A DNA stretch of 64,000 nucleotides from Geodermatophilus africanus (GCF_900107105.1 NZ_FNOT01000003.1:310001-374000); one strand, 5' to 3'. Shown: positions 36,637 through 45,921, counted from the first letter of the stretch. Program-made: numbers and translations. The notes: generated by a model not told the origin, from the sequence alone.

Positions 36637-37415
36637 GCCGCCCCCTGCCCACACCGGTGCTGCACCGGACCGGCGAGGGGCCGCCGGTCCTGCTGCTCCA
36701 CCCGCTGGGCGTCGACCGGACCTTCTGGGACGACGTGGCCGCCCGGCTGGCCGGGGTCGAGGTGCTGACCTACGACCTCCCCGGCCACGGGGAGACCCCG
36801 GTGCCCGAGCAGCCGTACACGATCGAGGACCTCACCGAGCAGGCCGCCGAACTCCTCGCCGAGGCCGGTGCGGTCCCGGCGGACGTCGTCGGCGTCTCGC
36901 TCGGCGGGCTGATCGCGCAGCGGCTGGCCGCCTGCCACCCGGAGCTGGTGCGCCGGCTGGTGGTCGTCGACGCCGTCGCGGTCTATCCGCCGCCGCTGAA
37001 GCAGCAGTGGCGCGACCGGGCCGCGGCCACGCCCGCCCAGGGGCTCGAGCCGCTGGTCGGGCCGACCCTCGCGCTGTGGTTCACCGCCGACGCGCTGGCG
37101 GCCGGCGGGCCGATGGTCGAGCGGGCCCACCGCACCTTCCTCGCCGGGGACGCGCAGGGCTACGCGCACGCCTGCGCCGCGCTCGAGGAGGTGGACCTGA
37201 CCGGCGTCGTCGGCCGGATCATCGCGCCCACCCTGGTCGTCTGCGGGGAGGACGACGCCCCGCCGTTCACCGCCGCCGCCCGCGAGCTCGCCGCCGCGCT
37301 GCCGGACGCGCGGCTGGTGTGGCTGTCCCCGGCGCGGCACGCGGGCGTGCTGGAGCAGCCCGAGCAGTTCGTGCAGGCGCTGACCGGCTTCCTCGCGGAC
37401 GGAGCGGCCCGGTGA
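36633..37415 (+). CDS. Alpha/beta hydrolase (3-oxoadipate enol-lactonase-like)
   Basis: The 260-residue product has the canonical triad: nucleophile Ser in GVSLGGL (~residue 90), Asp in CGEDDAP (~208) and His in PARHAGVLEQPEQF (~234). The oxyanion strand is LLLHPLGVDRTFW. Sequence style is close to PcaD enol-lactonases, which commonly pair with CMD-family enzymes as here. It could hydrolyse a lactone, an ester or a C-C bond. It is translationally coupled to both neighbours. Confidence 0.85.
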   Translation: MSRPLPTPVLHRTGEGPPVLLLHPLGVDRTFWDDVAARLAGVEVLTYDLPGHGETPVPEQPYTIEDLTEQAAELLAEAGAVPADVVGVSLGGLIAQRLAACHPELVRRLVVVDAVAVYPPPLKQQWRDRAAATPAQGLEPLVGPTLALWFTADALAAGGPMVERAHRTFLAGDAQGYAHACAALEEVDLTGVVGRIIAPTLVVCGEDDAPPFTAAARELAAALPDARLVWLSPARHAGVLEQPEQFVQALTGFLADGAAR

Positions 37416-38296
37416 CGCGCGAGCCGGTCGGCTTCCTCGGCCTCGGGGTGATGGGCTCGGCGATGAGCGGGCACCTGCTCGCGGCCGGCCACCCGGTGCC
37501 CGGCTTCGACCCCGACGCCGGCCGCCGCGCCGACCACGAGCAGCGCGGGGGCTCGGTGTGCGCCAGCCCGGCCGAGGTGGCCCGGGTCGCCGACGTCGTC
37601 GTGACGTCGCTGCCCAGCGCCGCGGCCCTGATGGAGGTCCTCGACGGCACGGCCGGGCTCCGGGATGCGGCGCGGCCGGGCCTGGTGGTCGTGGAGACCA
37701 GCACCCTCTCGCCGGAGACCAAGCGCGAGGGGGCCGAGCGGGCCGCCGCCTTCGGCGCCACCCTGCTCGACTGCCCGATGAGCGGCACCGGCCAGCAGGC
37801 CCGCGACGGCGACCTGGTCGCCTACCTCAGCGGGGACGAGGCGGCCAAGGAGCGGGCGCGGCCGGTGCTCGCGGCCTTCACCCGTGCGCAGTACGACCTG
37901 GGCGCCTTCGGCCAGGGCACCGCGATGAAGCTCGTGGCCAACCTGCTGGTGGCGGTGCACAACGCCGCCGCGGCGGAGGCGCTGCTGCTCGCCCAGCGCG
38001 CCGGGCTGGACCTGGACCAGGTGCTGGCCGCGGTGGGCGACGGGGCCGGCGGCTCGCGCATGCTGCAGGTCCGCGGCCCGCTCATGGCGGCCGGCCGGTA
38101 CTCACCGGCCACGGCCACGGTCGCCACGATGCAGAAGGACAACGGCCTCATCGCGCAGTTCGCGCACGGCGTGGCCAGCCCCACGCCGCTGTTCTCGGCC
38201 ACCACCGTCCTCTACGAGGCCGCGGTCGCCCAGGACCGGCTCACCGAGGACACCGCATGCGTCTTCGGCGTCCTGCAGCGGCTGGCCGGGCAGTGA
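37412..38296 (+). CDS. NAD(P)-dependent 3-hydroxyacid dehydrogenase (HIBADH family)
   Basis: This beta-hydroxyacid dehydrogenase of 294 residues has the N-terminal Rossmann motif GFLGLGVMGSAMSGHL, the substrate-binding CPMSGTGQQARDGDL segment (~residue 125) and the catalytic Lys in GQGTAMKLVANLLV (~residue 173). Members act on 3-hydroxyisobutyrate, tartronate semialdehyde, glyoxylate or related acids. It is last in the LLM operon, followed by 248 bases of repeats. Confidence 0.87.
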   Translation: MTREPVGFLGLGVMGSAMSGHLLAAGHPVPGFDPDAGRRADHEQRGGSVCASPAEVARVADVVVTSLPSAAALMEVLDGTAGLRDAARPGLVVVETSTLSPETKREGAERAAAFGATLLDCPMSGTGQQARDGDLVAYLSGDEAAKERARPVLAAFTRAQYDLGAFGQGTAMKLVANLLVAVHNAAAAEALLLAQRAGLDLDQVLAAVGDGAGGSRMLQVRGPLMAAGRYSPATATVATMQKDNGLIAQFAHGVASPTPLFSATTVLYEAAVAQDRLTEDTACVFGVLQRLAGQ

Positions 38297-38517
38297 GCGG
38301 ACAGGGGCGGAAGCCCGCCAGCGAGGCGGCCGCCGACAGGGAGGGAGCATCGCAGCGAGGAACGAGCGAGGAGCGGACCGACCGCGGAGGCGGCCTGGGC
38401 GGGGGAGCGAGGAGCGGAGCGCCCCGCGGGAGCGAACGGAGGGCAGTGAGCGGACAGGGGCGTGAGCATCGCAGCGAGGAACGAGCGAGGAGCGGAGCGC
38501 CCCGCGGGAGCGAACGG
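38290..38517. repeat. Shuffled direct-repeat block between the HIBADH-like and PucR genes
   Basis: Three direct repeats occur twice each. A, 20 bp (38290-38309, 38443-38462), begins GCAGTGAGCGG. B, 33 bp (38345-38377, 38464-38496), begins GAGCATCGCAGCGAGG. C, 33 bp (38407-38439, 38485-38517), contains GGAGCGCCCCGCGGGAGC. B and C overlap in the second set. No gene is seen in 38297-38544. It looks like an extragenic repeat array rather than a coding region. Confidence 0.85.
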
Positions 38518-38544
38518 GGAACGCCGACCGGGCGGGGCGCCCGG

Positions 38545-39792
38545 TCAGGCCGGACCGGCGAGCAGCCGCTGCAGGCGCAGGGCCACCTGCAGCTCGGTGC
38601 GGCGCTCGGTGAGCGGATGGCCCAGGTGCTCCTCGGCCCGGTGCAGCCGGTTGCGCACGGTGTGCTCGTGGAGCTGGAGGTGCTCGGCGGCGGAGACGTG
38701 GCTGCCCAGGCGGAAGGACGCCTGCAGCGTCTCCCGCAGCCGGGCGGCCTCGGCGGTGTCCTCGGCCAGCCGGCCGAGCTCGGCGCGCACGAAGCGGCGG
38801 CCCCGCTCCGGGTCGCGCAGCAGCATGATCTCCAGGGCGACGTCGGCGTGCTCGAGCACCCGCGGCGCGGTGGCACGGCCCCACGCGGCCCGCACCCGCT
38901 CGACGTCCTGGGCCTGCTCGTGCGCCTCGCGGAACCCGGCCAGGCCGCCCAGCGGCTCGGACACCGAGGCCTCCACGCCGGCGTCGGCGAGCGCGGCCCG
39001 CAGCTGCCGGCGCGCCTCGCGCGTCCAGCCCGGGACGGTCAGCCACACCGCCGTCCGGCTCAGGTCCAGCGGGTGAACGAGGGTCTGCCGGACGCCGGTG
39101 CGCGCCCGCACGCCGGTCATCAGGCTGCCCGCGGCGCCCTCGGCCACCTCCGGCAGCAGGACGACGACGTGCTCGCCGCCGAGGTCGTGGTCGAGCGTGA
39201 TCAGGTCCGAGGGCGCCAGCGAGGTCCGGTCCCCGCGCAGGATCTCCCGCACCAGCCCCTGCCGGACGTGCGCCCGGGTGCGGCTGAGCGCCTCGTCCAC
39301 GCGCGCGTGGTTCTCCGCGACCAGCGAGGCCACGTGGTCCTGGTAGTCGAAGATCGCGGTCGTGAGCTGCGCGAGGCCCCGCAGCGCCTCCGCGCGGGGG
39401 ACGTCGGCGGCCTGGGCGACCTCCTGCAGCCGGTCGGCCCACGCCCGCCACATCTCGGCGAACCCCACGCGGTAGGAGCGCTGCAGCGCGGTCTGCGGGA
39501 TCCGCAGCTCCGCCTGCACGCGGGCGAAGACGAGCGGCCGTTCCAGGCGCACCGCGTCCAGGGGCAGCCGGCCGCAGAGGACGTCCTGCAGCAGCCGCAG
39601 GTTCTCCCGGACGCTGGCGCGCAGGTGCTCGGCGAAGCCGGCGTCCTCCGCCAGGTCGGGGAAGGCGACGGCGATGTCCCGGGCCACCACCCGTTCACAG
39701 AGCGCGGGCAGGTCGACGCCCGCGGCCATCTCCCGGACCCAGCCGGGCAGCGGCTCGCGGCCGGTGAGCGCGGGGTCGGCCGCGTCGAGCAC
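38545..39792 (-). CDS. PucR/CdaR-family transcription regulator
   Basis: The 415-residue product starts at GTG 39792, with GGAGGGAGGG upstream. It has an N-terminal sensory region (~10-150), a GGDEF-like/CdaR domain (~165-300), and a C-terminal PucR helix-turn-helix (~355-410; SFRLGSHVSAAEHL, HEHTVRNRLHRAEEHLGHPL). PucR relatives activate purine, allantoin, proline or aromatic catabolism in response to substrate. It is divergent from the FAD monooxygenase gene and is probably its regulator. Confidence 0.88.
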   Translation of the reverse strand: MLDAADPALTGREPLPGWVREMAAGVDLPALCERVVARDIAVAFPDLAEDAGFAEHLRASVRENLRLLQDVLCGRLPLDAVRLERPLVFARVQAELRIPQTALQRSYRVGFAEMWRAWADRLQEVAQAADVPRAEALRGLAQLTTAIFDYQDHVASLVAENHARVDEALSRTRAHVRQGLVREILRGDRTSLAPSDLITLDHDLGGEHVVVLLPEVAEGAAGSLMTGVRARTGVRQTLVHPLDLSRTAVWLTVPGWTREARRQLRAALADAGVEASVSEPLGGLAGFREAHEQAQDVERVRAAWGRATAPRVLEHADVALEIMLLRDPERGRRFVRAELGRLAEDTAEAARLRETLQASFRLGSHVSAAEHLQLHEHTVRNRLHRAEEHLGHPLTERRTELQVALRLQRLLAGPA

Positions 39793-39823
39793 CGGGACCC
39801 TCCCTCCGCCGACGGCCGCGGGA

Positions 39824-39851
39824 ACGCTACACGGGACCGGGGGCACGTTCC
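39824..39851. promoter_or_regulatory. pucR-type gene promoter and GGAACG/CGTTCC inverted repeat
   Basis: On the minus strand TAGCGT (39829-39824) fits a -10 box for the regulator gene. GGAACG (39821-39826) and CGTTCC (39846-39851) form an inverted repeat across the divergent promoter region, a possible regulator site. The evidence is motif and position only. Confidence 0.35.
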
Positions 39852-39929
39852 AGGACGGGCGCCGGTGCTGACCCCCCGGGGTGAGCCGGCCCCTGCCGCG
39901 GTCCCCGCCCCGGCCCGGGGGGTCGCGCC

Positions 39930-41168
39930 GTGACCGCCGGGGGGACCGGCCGGCTGCCCGGGCGCCGGCCGCTGCGGGTCGCCGTCCTCGGCGGCTCGCT
40001 CATCGGGCTGACCACGGCGCTGGTGTTCCGCGACCTCGGCTGCGACGTCGACGTCTACGAGCGGTCCCGCTCACCGCTGGAGGGCCGGGGCGTGGGGATC
40101 GTGCTGCACCCCGCGACGGCGCGCTACCTGCTGGAGAACCGGCTGCTCGACCTCGCCGCGGTCAGCACGTCGGCCACCTACCACCGCTACCTCGCCGACG
40201 ACGGCTCGGTGCTGACCGAGGACGCCCGCCGGCACCACTTCACCGGCTACAACACCCTCTACGGCACGCTGCTGCGCGCCTTCGGCCGCGACCGCTACCA
40301 CCTCGACTCCGAGGCGACGGGCATCGCGCAGACGGCCGACGAGGTGCGGGTCACCTTCGCCGACGGCCGCACCGTCGACTGCGACCTGCTGGTGGGGGCC
40401 GACGGCGTCTCCTCGTTCACCCGCCGCGCCGTGCTGCCCGACGTCCGGCAGCGGTACGGCGGCTACGTGGCCTGGCGCGGGGTCGTCGACGAGCGCGAGC
40501 TGAGCCCGGCGACGTTCGCGGCGCTCGACGACTCGCTGACCTACTACGTCCGCCCGGGCACGCACGCGCTCACGTACCCGATCCCCAACTACGACGGCGC
40601 GGTGGAGCCGGGGCGCCGGCTCATGAACCTGGTCTGGTACCGCAACGTGCCCGAGGGCGCGCCGCTGGACGACCTGCTGACCGACCGCTCCGGGCGGCGC
40701 CGGGACGTGTCCCTGCCGCCCGGAGCGGTGCGGGACGAGCACCTGGCCGAGTTCCGGGCCACCGCGCGCGAGCAGCTGCCGCCGCCGCTGGCCGAGGTCG
40801 CCGCGAGGAGCCAGGCGCCCTTCCTCCAGGTCATGGTCGACGTCGACGTCCCCCGGATGGCGTTCGGCCGGGTGGCCCTCGTCGGCGACGCGGCGTTCGC
40901 CGTCCGGCCGCACGCGGCGGCGGCCACCGCCAAGGGCGCCGAGGACGTGTGGGCGCTGGCCGCGGCCCTGGTGCGGTCCGGGGGCGACGTCCCGGAGGCG
41001 CTGCGGCTGTGGGAGCCGGCCCAGCTCGACCTCGGCCGCGCCCTGCTCGCCCGCACCCGCCACCTCGGCGAGGGCGCCCAGTTCCGCAGCGACTGGGTGC
41101 CCGGCGACCCGTCGCTCACCTTCGGGCTGCGGGTCCCCGGCGACTCGGCGGACATGCCCGTGCAGTGA
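39930..41168 (+). CDS. FAD-dependent aromatic hydroxylase (2,6-dihydroxypyridine 3-monooxygenase-like)
   Basis: This is a class A flavoprotein monooxygenase of 412 residues. It has the FAD-binding GGSLIGLTTALVFRDLGCDVDVYER (split here: Gly-rich loop ~residue 21, then acidic DVYER), LLVGADGVSS (~153) and GRVALVGDAAFAVRPH (~310). The GGSLIGL start and the GVGIVL segment resemble DhpH-type 2,6-dihydroxypyridine hydroxylase from nicotine catabolism. That identification is by recollection of the family, not a search. It starts at GTG 39930. It is divergent from the PucR regulator and followed by cyclase and SDR genes. Confidence 0.82.
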   Translation: MTAGGTGRLPGRRPLRVAVLGGSLIGLTTALVFRDLGCDVDVYERSRSPLEGRGVGIVLHPATARYLLENRLLDLAAVSTSATYHRYLADDGSVLTEDARRHHFTGYNTLYGTLLRAFGRDRYHLDSEATGIAQTADEVRVTFADGRTVDCDLLVGADGVSSFTRRAVLPDVRQRYGGYVAWRGVVDERELSPATFAALDDSLTYYVRPGTHALTYPIPNYDGAVEPGRRLMNLVWYRNVPEGAPLDDLLTDRSGRRRDVSLPPGAVRDEHLAEFRATAREQLPPPLAEVAARSQAPFLQVMVDVDVPRMAFGRVALVGDAAFAVRPHAAAATAKGAEDVWALAAALVRSGGDVPEALRLWEPAQLDLGRALLARTRHLGEGAQFRSDWVPGDPSLTFGLRVPGDSADMPVQ

Positions 41169-41233
41169 CCGGGTTCCCGGTCGACCCGCGGACCGGCCCG
41201 GTCGCGGACCCATCCACCCCAGCAGGAGGAACC

Positions 41234-42217
41234 ATGGCCAGCTCACCGGCCGACGACGTGCCCTTCCGCGGTGACGACGTCATCCGGGACTACATCGGGA
41301 GGTTCTCGAACTGGGGGCGCTGGGGGGAGGACGACCAGCTCGGGGCGCTCAACCACGTGGGCCCGGAGCAGGTGCTCGCCGCCGCCCGCACGGTCCGCCA
41401 GGGCAAGGTCGTCTCGATGGGCCTGCCGCTGGACCTCAACGGCCCGCAGTCGGGGGGCTTCCGCGCCAACCCGCTGAACATGATGACCGCGACCGGCACC
41501 GACTACCTCGCCGGCAAGCAGGACCCGCTCCCGGGTGGGTTCGGCCCGTCCAAGGGCTTCGGCTTCTCCGACGACGTCCTGGTCACCCCCAACCAGTCCG
41601 GCAGCCAGTGGGACGGCCTCGCGCACATCTTCTGGAAGGGGCGGATGTACAACGGCTTCGACGCCGGCAACGTCACCGCCAAGGGTGCCGCGACCTGCGG
41701 CATCCAGGTCGCGAAGGACCGGTTCGTGATGCGCGGCGTGCTGCTGGACGTTGCCCGGCACAAGGGCGTCGAGTGCCTGGAGCCGGGTTACGCGATCACC
41801 GTCGAGGACCTCGACGCCACCGCCGCCGCGCAGGGCGTGGAGGTGCGCACCGGCGACGCGGTCGTCGTGCGCACCGGCATGACCGAGACCCGGCGCGGCG
41901 CGTGGGGGGACTACAACGGCGGGGACGCGCCCGGCCTGTCGCTGCACACCGCGCCGTGGCTGTACGAGCACGATGTCGCGGCCATCGCCACCGACACGTG
42001 GGGCTGCGAGGTGCGGCCCAACGAGGTCGACCTGTTCCAGCCGCTGCACATCGTCGCGCTGGTGCACATGGGCATCCCGTTCGGCGAGATCTGGGACCTG
42101 CAGGCCCTCGGCGAGGACTGCGCCGCGGACGGCGTCTACGAGTTCCTGCTGTCCGCGGCGCCGCTGCCCATCACCGGCGCGGCCGGCTCGCCGATGAACG
42201 CGATCGCGGTCAAGTGA
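41234..42217 (+). CDS. Cyclase-family metal hydrolase (KynB / isatin hydrolase fold)
   Basis: The 327-residue protein starts at ATG 41234 after AGCAGGAGGA. The family metal-binding motif (usually HxGTHxDxPxH) appears as NQSGSQWDGLAHIF (~residue 120), so the first His positions are altered while Asp and the last His remain, as in the longer actinobacterial cyclase subgroup. Other landmarks are LLDVARHKG and EVRTGDAVVVRTG. The fold hydrolyses amides or cyclic amides; a ring-opening role after the monooxygenase is plausible. The SDR gene follows closely. Confidence 0.83.
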   Translation: MASSPADDVPFRGDDVIRDYIGRFSNWGRWGEDDQLGALNHVGPEQVLAAARTVRQGKVVSMGLPLDLNGPQSGGFRANPLNMMTATGTDYLAGKQDPLPGGFGPSKGFGFSDDVLVTPNQSGSQWDGLAHIFWKGRMYNGFDAGNVTAKGAATCGIQVAKDRFVMRGVLLDVARHKGVECLEPGYAITVEDLDATAAAQGVEVRTGDAVVVRTGMTETRRGAWGDYNGGDAPGLSLHTAPWLYEHDVAAIATDTWGCEVRPNEVDLFQPLHIVALVHMGIPFGEIWDLQALGEDCAADGVYEFLLSAAPLPITGAAGSPMNAIAVK

Positions 42218-42243
42218 CCGGGGCGACGACGGGAGGAGCAGGC

Positions 42244-43023
42244 GTGCTGCTGGACGGGCAGGTGGCGGCGGTGACCGGTGCGGGCACCGGCATCGGCCGG
42301 GAGATCTCGCTGCGGCTGGCCGCCGAGGGGGCCGACGTCGTGCTGACCGGCCGCTCGACCGAGGCCATGGAGGAGGTCGCCGGGCTGGTCCGCGCCGCGG
42401 GGCGGCGGGCGCTGCCGCTCGCCATGGACCTGCGGGACCCGGACTCGATCGCCGCGGCCGCGAAGGCGGCGGAGGCGGAGTTCGGGCGGGTCGACGTGCT
42501 GGTCAACAACAGCGGGGTGGGCGGGCCGAGCGCGCCGCTGGTCGACATGCCGCTCGACGAGTGGGAGGACACCTTCCGGGTCAACGTGACCGGGACGATG
42601 CTGGCCTGCAAGGCGTTCCTCCCCGGCATGCTCGCCCGCCGGTCGGGGTCGGTGGTGGTCATCGGCTCGGTGACCGGCAAGCGACCCCTGGTCAACCGCA
42701 CGCCCTACGCCGCGTCGAAGACCGCGCTCATCGGCCTGGTGCGCACGCTGGCCTGGGAGGTCGGCTCCTCGGGGGTGCGGGTCAACCTGGTCTCGCCGGG
42801 CGGGGTGGAGGGGGCCCGGATCGACTGGGTCCTCGAGCAGCAGGCCGTCTCGCGGGGCATCACCGTGGAGCAGGCGCGGGCCGAGTTCGCCGGGGGAGCG
42901 GCCCTGCAGCGGCTGACCAGCCCGCAGGACGTCGCCGACGCCGTGGCCTTCCTGGCCTCACCGCGCGCCGCGGCGATCACCGGGGAGGACCTCAACGTGT
43001 CCGCCGGGCTGGTCATGTACTGA
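42244..43023 (+). CDS. Short-chain dehydrogenase/reductase
   Basis: This NAD(P)-dependent SDR, 259 residues, has the cofactor motif TGAGTGIGREISLRL, NNSGVG (~residue 82), catalytic Ser in VIGSVTG (~140) and YAASK (~155). GTG 42244 was preferred because GGGAGGAG lies 5 bases before it; GTG 42214, overlapping the previous stop, would add 10 residues. It is last in the monooxygenase-cyclase-SDR operon and two structured repeats follow its stop. Confidence 0.9.
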   Translation: MLLDGQVAAVTGAGTGIGREISLRLAAEGADVVLTGRSTEAMEEVAGLVRAAGRRALPLAMDLRDPDSIAAAAKAAEAEFGRVDVLVNNSGVGGPSAPLVDMPLDEWEDTFRVNVTGTMLACKAFLPGMLARRSGSVVVIGSVTGKRPLVNRTPYAASKTALIGLVRTLAWEVGSSGVRVNLVSPGGVEGARIDWVLEQQAVSRGITVEQARAEFAGGAALQRLTSPQDVADAVAFLASPRAAAITGEDLNVSAGLVMY

Positions 43024-43137
43024 GAAAGGACCCCCCTGCCCCCCACCGCTCGCAGGCTCGCGGCGGGACCCTGCAGGAGGGCCACCCTCCTCCCCACCCC
43101 TCGCAGGCTCGGGGCGGGACCTGGGAGGGGGCCGCCC
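43024..43137 (+). repeat. Structured intergenic repeats, copies G and H in tandem
   Basis: Two head-to-tail copies lie directly after the SDR stop. Copy G has inner stem CCGC/GCGG (43046-43049, 43060-43063) around TCGCAGGCTC and outer CCCTGC/GCAGG arms. Copy H has inner stem CCCC/GGGG (43097-43100, 43111-43114) around the same loop (43101-43110) and outer CCCTCC/GGAGGG arms. They lie between convergent genes, consistent with a terminator. Confidence 0.8.
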
Positions 43138-43168
43138 GGCGGCGGACGGTCCCGCCGCCGGGCTGGGG

Positions 43169-45070
43169 TCACAGCTGCCGGGCCAGCCGGGCGGCGTCGT
43201 GCACCAGCAGGCGCTGCGCGAAGGCGTCCCACGTGTCACCCACGGCCCGGGGCGCCGTCGCTGCCGGCGTCCAGCCGATCGCCCAGACGAGTAGGTCGAC
43301 GGGGCCGAGCGTGCGCGGCCCCTTCGGGCCGTGGACCTCGAGGAAGGTGTCCATGACGCGACGCGGCTGGGCGCCGGTCACCGTCCGCGCCCCGTGCTCG
43401 GCCAGGCGGTGGGTCGTGGTGCCGGCGATCAGCGGGTGGGCGTCGGCCATGGCGCGGTCGCCGGGTACGACGAGGGTCACCTGCTTCCCGGCTGCGGCGA
43501 CGAGGAGAGCGGTCTCGCCGGCCAGCAGCCCCGGGCCGACGACCGCGACCCGGTCCCCGGCGGCGTCGAGCTCCACCCGGCCGGTGAGGACGTCGTCCGC
43601 CGGGACGGCCGCGAGGGTCCCGGTACCGGGCAGGTCGGCCACGACCGGGACACCGGGTGCGGCGTCGACCGTCACGTCGTACCCCTCCGGTGCGGCGTCC
43701 GGCACGACCCGGACCCCGAGGCGGTGCAGTGCGCGCCGGAAGTACTCGACGCCGTCGCCGACCTCGGCGGCCCCGGGGACCCGAGCGCGCAGCGCGAGCA
43801 GCCCACCGAACGGCAGGTCGCCGGTCGCGACGGTGACCTCGTGGCCCCGCAGCGCGGCGACCCGGGCCAGTTCCAGGCCCGCGACGCCGCTGCCGGACAC
43901 CAGGACCCGGCGCGGCCGCTCGGCCGGCACGACGGGGAGGTCCAGCTCGTGGCCGGTCTCGGGGTGCAGCAGGCAGGAGACCCCCAGGGCCGTGGTGATG
44001 CCGCCGTGGCAGGCCTGGCAGGCGATGCAGGGGACGACCTCGTCCTCCCGGCCGGCCAGCGACTTGACGACGACGTCCGGGTCGGCGATGAGCGCACGGC
44101 CCAGCGCGACCAGGTCGGCGCTGCCCTCCGCGACGGCCCGCTCCGCCGCGGCCAGCGAGTAGTAGCGGCCGACCGAGACCACCGGGACGGACACGGCCGA
44201 CCTCACCGCCGCGGCGAACCCGGCCAACACCGCGGACCCGCCGCCCATCACCAGCGGCGAGTCCCGCACCGTGTTGGGCCCCGCCCCCGCGGACACGTCG
44301 AGGTAGGCCACCCCCGCCCGCTCCAGCCGCGTCGCCACCCGCAGGCAGTAGTCGAGGTCCACACCGCCGTCGTGGTGGTCCGAGCCGACGATCCGGGCGC
44401 CGACGGGGTAGTCGTCGCCGACCACCTCGCGGATCCGGTCGAGGACCCGCAGCGGGAAGCGCATCCGGCCGGCGAGGTCGCGGCCGTACTCGTCCTCGCG
44501 CACGTTCTGTGCGGGGGAGAGGAAGCTCAGCAGCAGGTAGGCGGTGCCCATGTGCAGCTCGACCCCGTCGAAGCCGGCCTCCCGGGCACGCCGCGCCCCC
44601 TGCGCGAAGGCCTCGACCATCGTGTCGATCTCCTCGACGGTCATCTCCTTGGGCACCGGGCGCCCCGGCGCCGGGAGCGGGGAGGGGGCGAGCACCGGCC
44701 AGCCGCTGAGCGCCTCCACCGCGACGCGCCCGCCGTGGTGCAGCTGCAGGATCGCCACTGGGCCGTGCCGGGTGATCGCGCGGGACAGCTCGGCCAGCCG
44801 CGGCACGAAGCGATCGTCGTGGATGGCCAGGTGGTTGGGCCAGCACTGACCGGAGGGGTGCACCAGGGCGGACTCCACGTGCACCAGACCGAGCCCGCTG
44901 CGCGCGCGGCGCTCGTAGAAGGCCCGGTGGCGGTCGTTGGAGGAGCCGTCGGCATCGGGCAGCCCGTAGGTCGTCAACGGCGACATGACCAGGCGGTTGG
45001 CCAGCCGCAGGCCGCCGAGCGTCAGCGGCCGGCGCAGCGCGGGGTAGCGCTGGTCGTGCTCGGCGGCCAC
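43169..45070 (-). CDS. Old-yellow-enzyme / 2,4-dienoyl-CoA reductase-type oxidoreductase
   Basis: The 633-residue multidomain flavoprotein has an FMN TIM barrel (residues ~8-350; LQLHHGGR, GFDGVELHMGTAYLL, ALGRALIADPD), a [4Fe-4S] cysteine cluster (CIACQACHGG then SCLLHPE, ~360-385), and a C-terminal FAD/NAD(P) domain (~400-630; VSGSGVAGLELARVAALRG). The layout is that of 2,4-dienoyl-CoA reductase (FadH), trimethylamine dehydrogenase and enoate reductases. It probably reduces an activated C=C bond. GTG 45070 lies 4 bases after the broken SDR gene. Confidence 0.88.
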   Translation of the reverse strand: MAAEHDQRYPALRRPLTLGGLRLANRLVMSPLTTYGLPDADGSSNDRHRAFYERRARSGLGLVHVESALVHPSGQCWPNHLAIHDDRFVPRLAELSRAITRHGPVAILQLHHGGRVAVEALSGWPVLAPSPLPAPGRPVPKEMTVEEIDTMVEAFAQGARRAREAGFDGVELHMGTAYLLLSFLSPAQNVREDEYGRDLAGRMRFPLRVLDRIREVVGDDYPVGARIVGSDHHDGGVDLDYCLRVATRLERAGVAYLDVSAGAGPNTVRDSPLVMGGGSAVLAGFAAAVRSAVSVPVVSVGRYYSLAAAERAVAEGSADLVALGRALIADPDVVVKSLAGREDEVVPCIACQACHGGITTALGVSCLLHPETGHELDLPVVPAERPRRVLVSGSGVAGLELARVAALRGHEVTVATGDLPFGGLLALRARVPGAAEVGDGVEYFRRALHRLGVRVVPDAAPEGYDVTVDAAPGVPVVADLPGTGTLAAVPADDVLTGRVELDAAGDRVAVVGPGLLAGETALLVAAAGKQVTLVVPGDRAMADAHPLIAGTTTHRLAEHGARTVTGAQPRRVMDTFLEVHGPKGPRTLGPVDLLVWAIGWTPAATAPRAVGDTWDAFAQRLLVHDAARLARQL

Positions 45071-45074
45071 CGGG

Positions 45075-45826
45075 CTACCCCAGCTCCGTCGTCCAGTCGC
45101 GTTGCTCGGTCGGGTAGATCGTGAGCAGCTTGACGTTGGCGCGCTGCGGCAGCGTCGCGACGAAGACGACCGTGTCGGCGAGGTCCTCGGGCTGGAGCAT
45201 GGTCGCCCGCGCCTCGGGCGACGGCGGCACCGGCCGCTGCTCCAGGATCGGCGTGGCGACCTCGCCGGGGCAGATGGCGCACGCCCGGATTCCGTTGGCC
45301 CGCTCGGCGAGGTTGACCGACTCGGTGAAGGAGTTCACCCCCGCCTTGGCGGCGTTGTAGACCGGGCCGGTGAGCGGGCTCGCGCGGTACCCGGCCATCG
45401 AGGAGATGTTGACGACGGTCCCCGACCGCTGCGCCCGCATCGCCGGCAGCGCGGCGTGGGTCATGAGGAACGTGCCGGTCAGGTTGATCTGCGCGATCGC
45501 GTGCCAGTCGGCCACCGAGAGGGTCGCCATGCTGCGCCGGGCGACGTTGACCCCGGCGTTGTTCACCATCAGGTCCAGGCGGCCGTGCCGATCGGTCACC
45601 TCGCCGACGAGCCGCCGCACCGCGTCGGCGTCGGTGACGTCGAGCGTCGCGGCGGTCGCCGTCCCGCCCGCGGTCGTCACCGCCGCGACCGTCTCCTCCA
45701 GCGGCCCGGGTCGGCGTCCGGCGACGACCACGTGGCACCCCCGGACGGCGAGGGCACGGCCGTGGCCTGACCGATGCCCGTCCCTCCGCCGGTCACGACG
45801 GCGATCCGTCCGTCCAGGTCCTCCAT
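45075..45826 (-). pseudogene. Short-chain dehydrogenase with a frameshift
   Basis: The start (ATG 45826, MEDLDGRIAVVTGGGTGIGQATA) and the rest (RALAVRGCHVVVAGRRPGP onward) lie in different frames. They join as a normal SDR if one base is added near 45758-45762, most simply a lost C in GGCCGTG. Downstream parts are intact: NNAGVN, NISSMAG with catalytic Ser, and YNAAKAG. The gene is either recently inactivated or carries a sequencing error in a GC-rich stretch. Without repair the Rossmann motif is not connected to the catalytic part. It is in operon with the OYE-type gene. Confidence 0.8.
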
Positions 45827-45921
45827 GGGCGCTCTCCCCGTCGGCTGCCGTCGGCTGGGCACGTGCCCGTGTGCGCGGCGCGCGCGGCACGGAGGGCCCG
45901 TTGTCAGGCCCTCTGCATTGT

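Noticed and set aside
38290-38517. CRISPR array
   Set aside because: Only two copies of each unit, no regular spacers and no cas genes.
43024-43137. Insertion sequence ends or MITE
   Set aside because: No transposase, no target-site duplication seen, and the same element recurs after stop codons with covarying stems.
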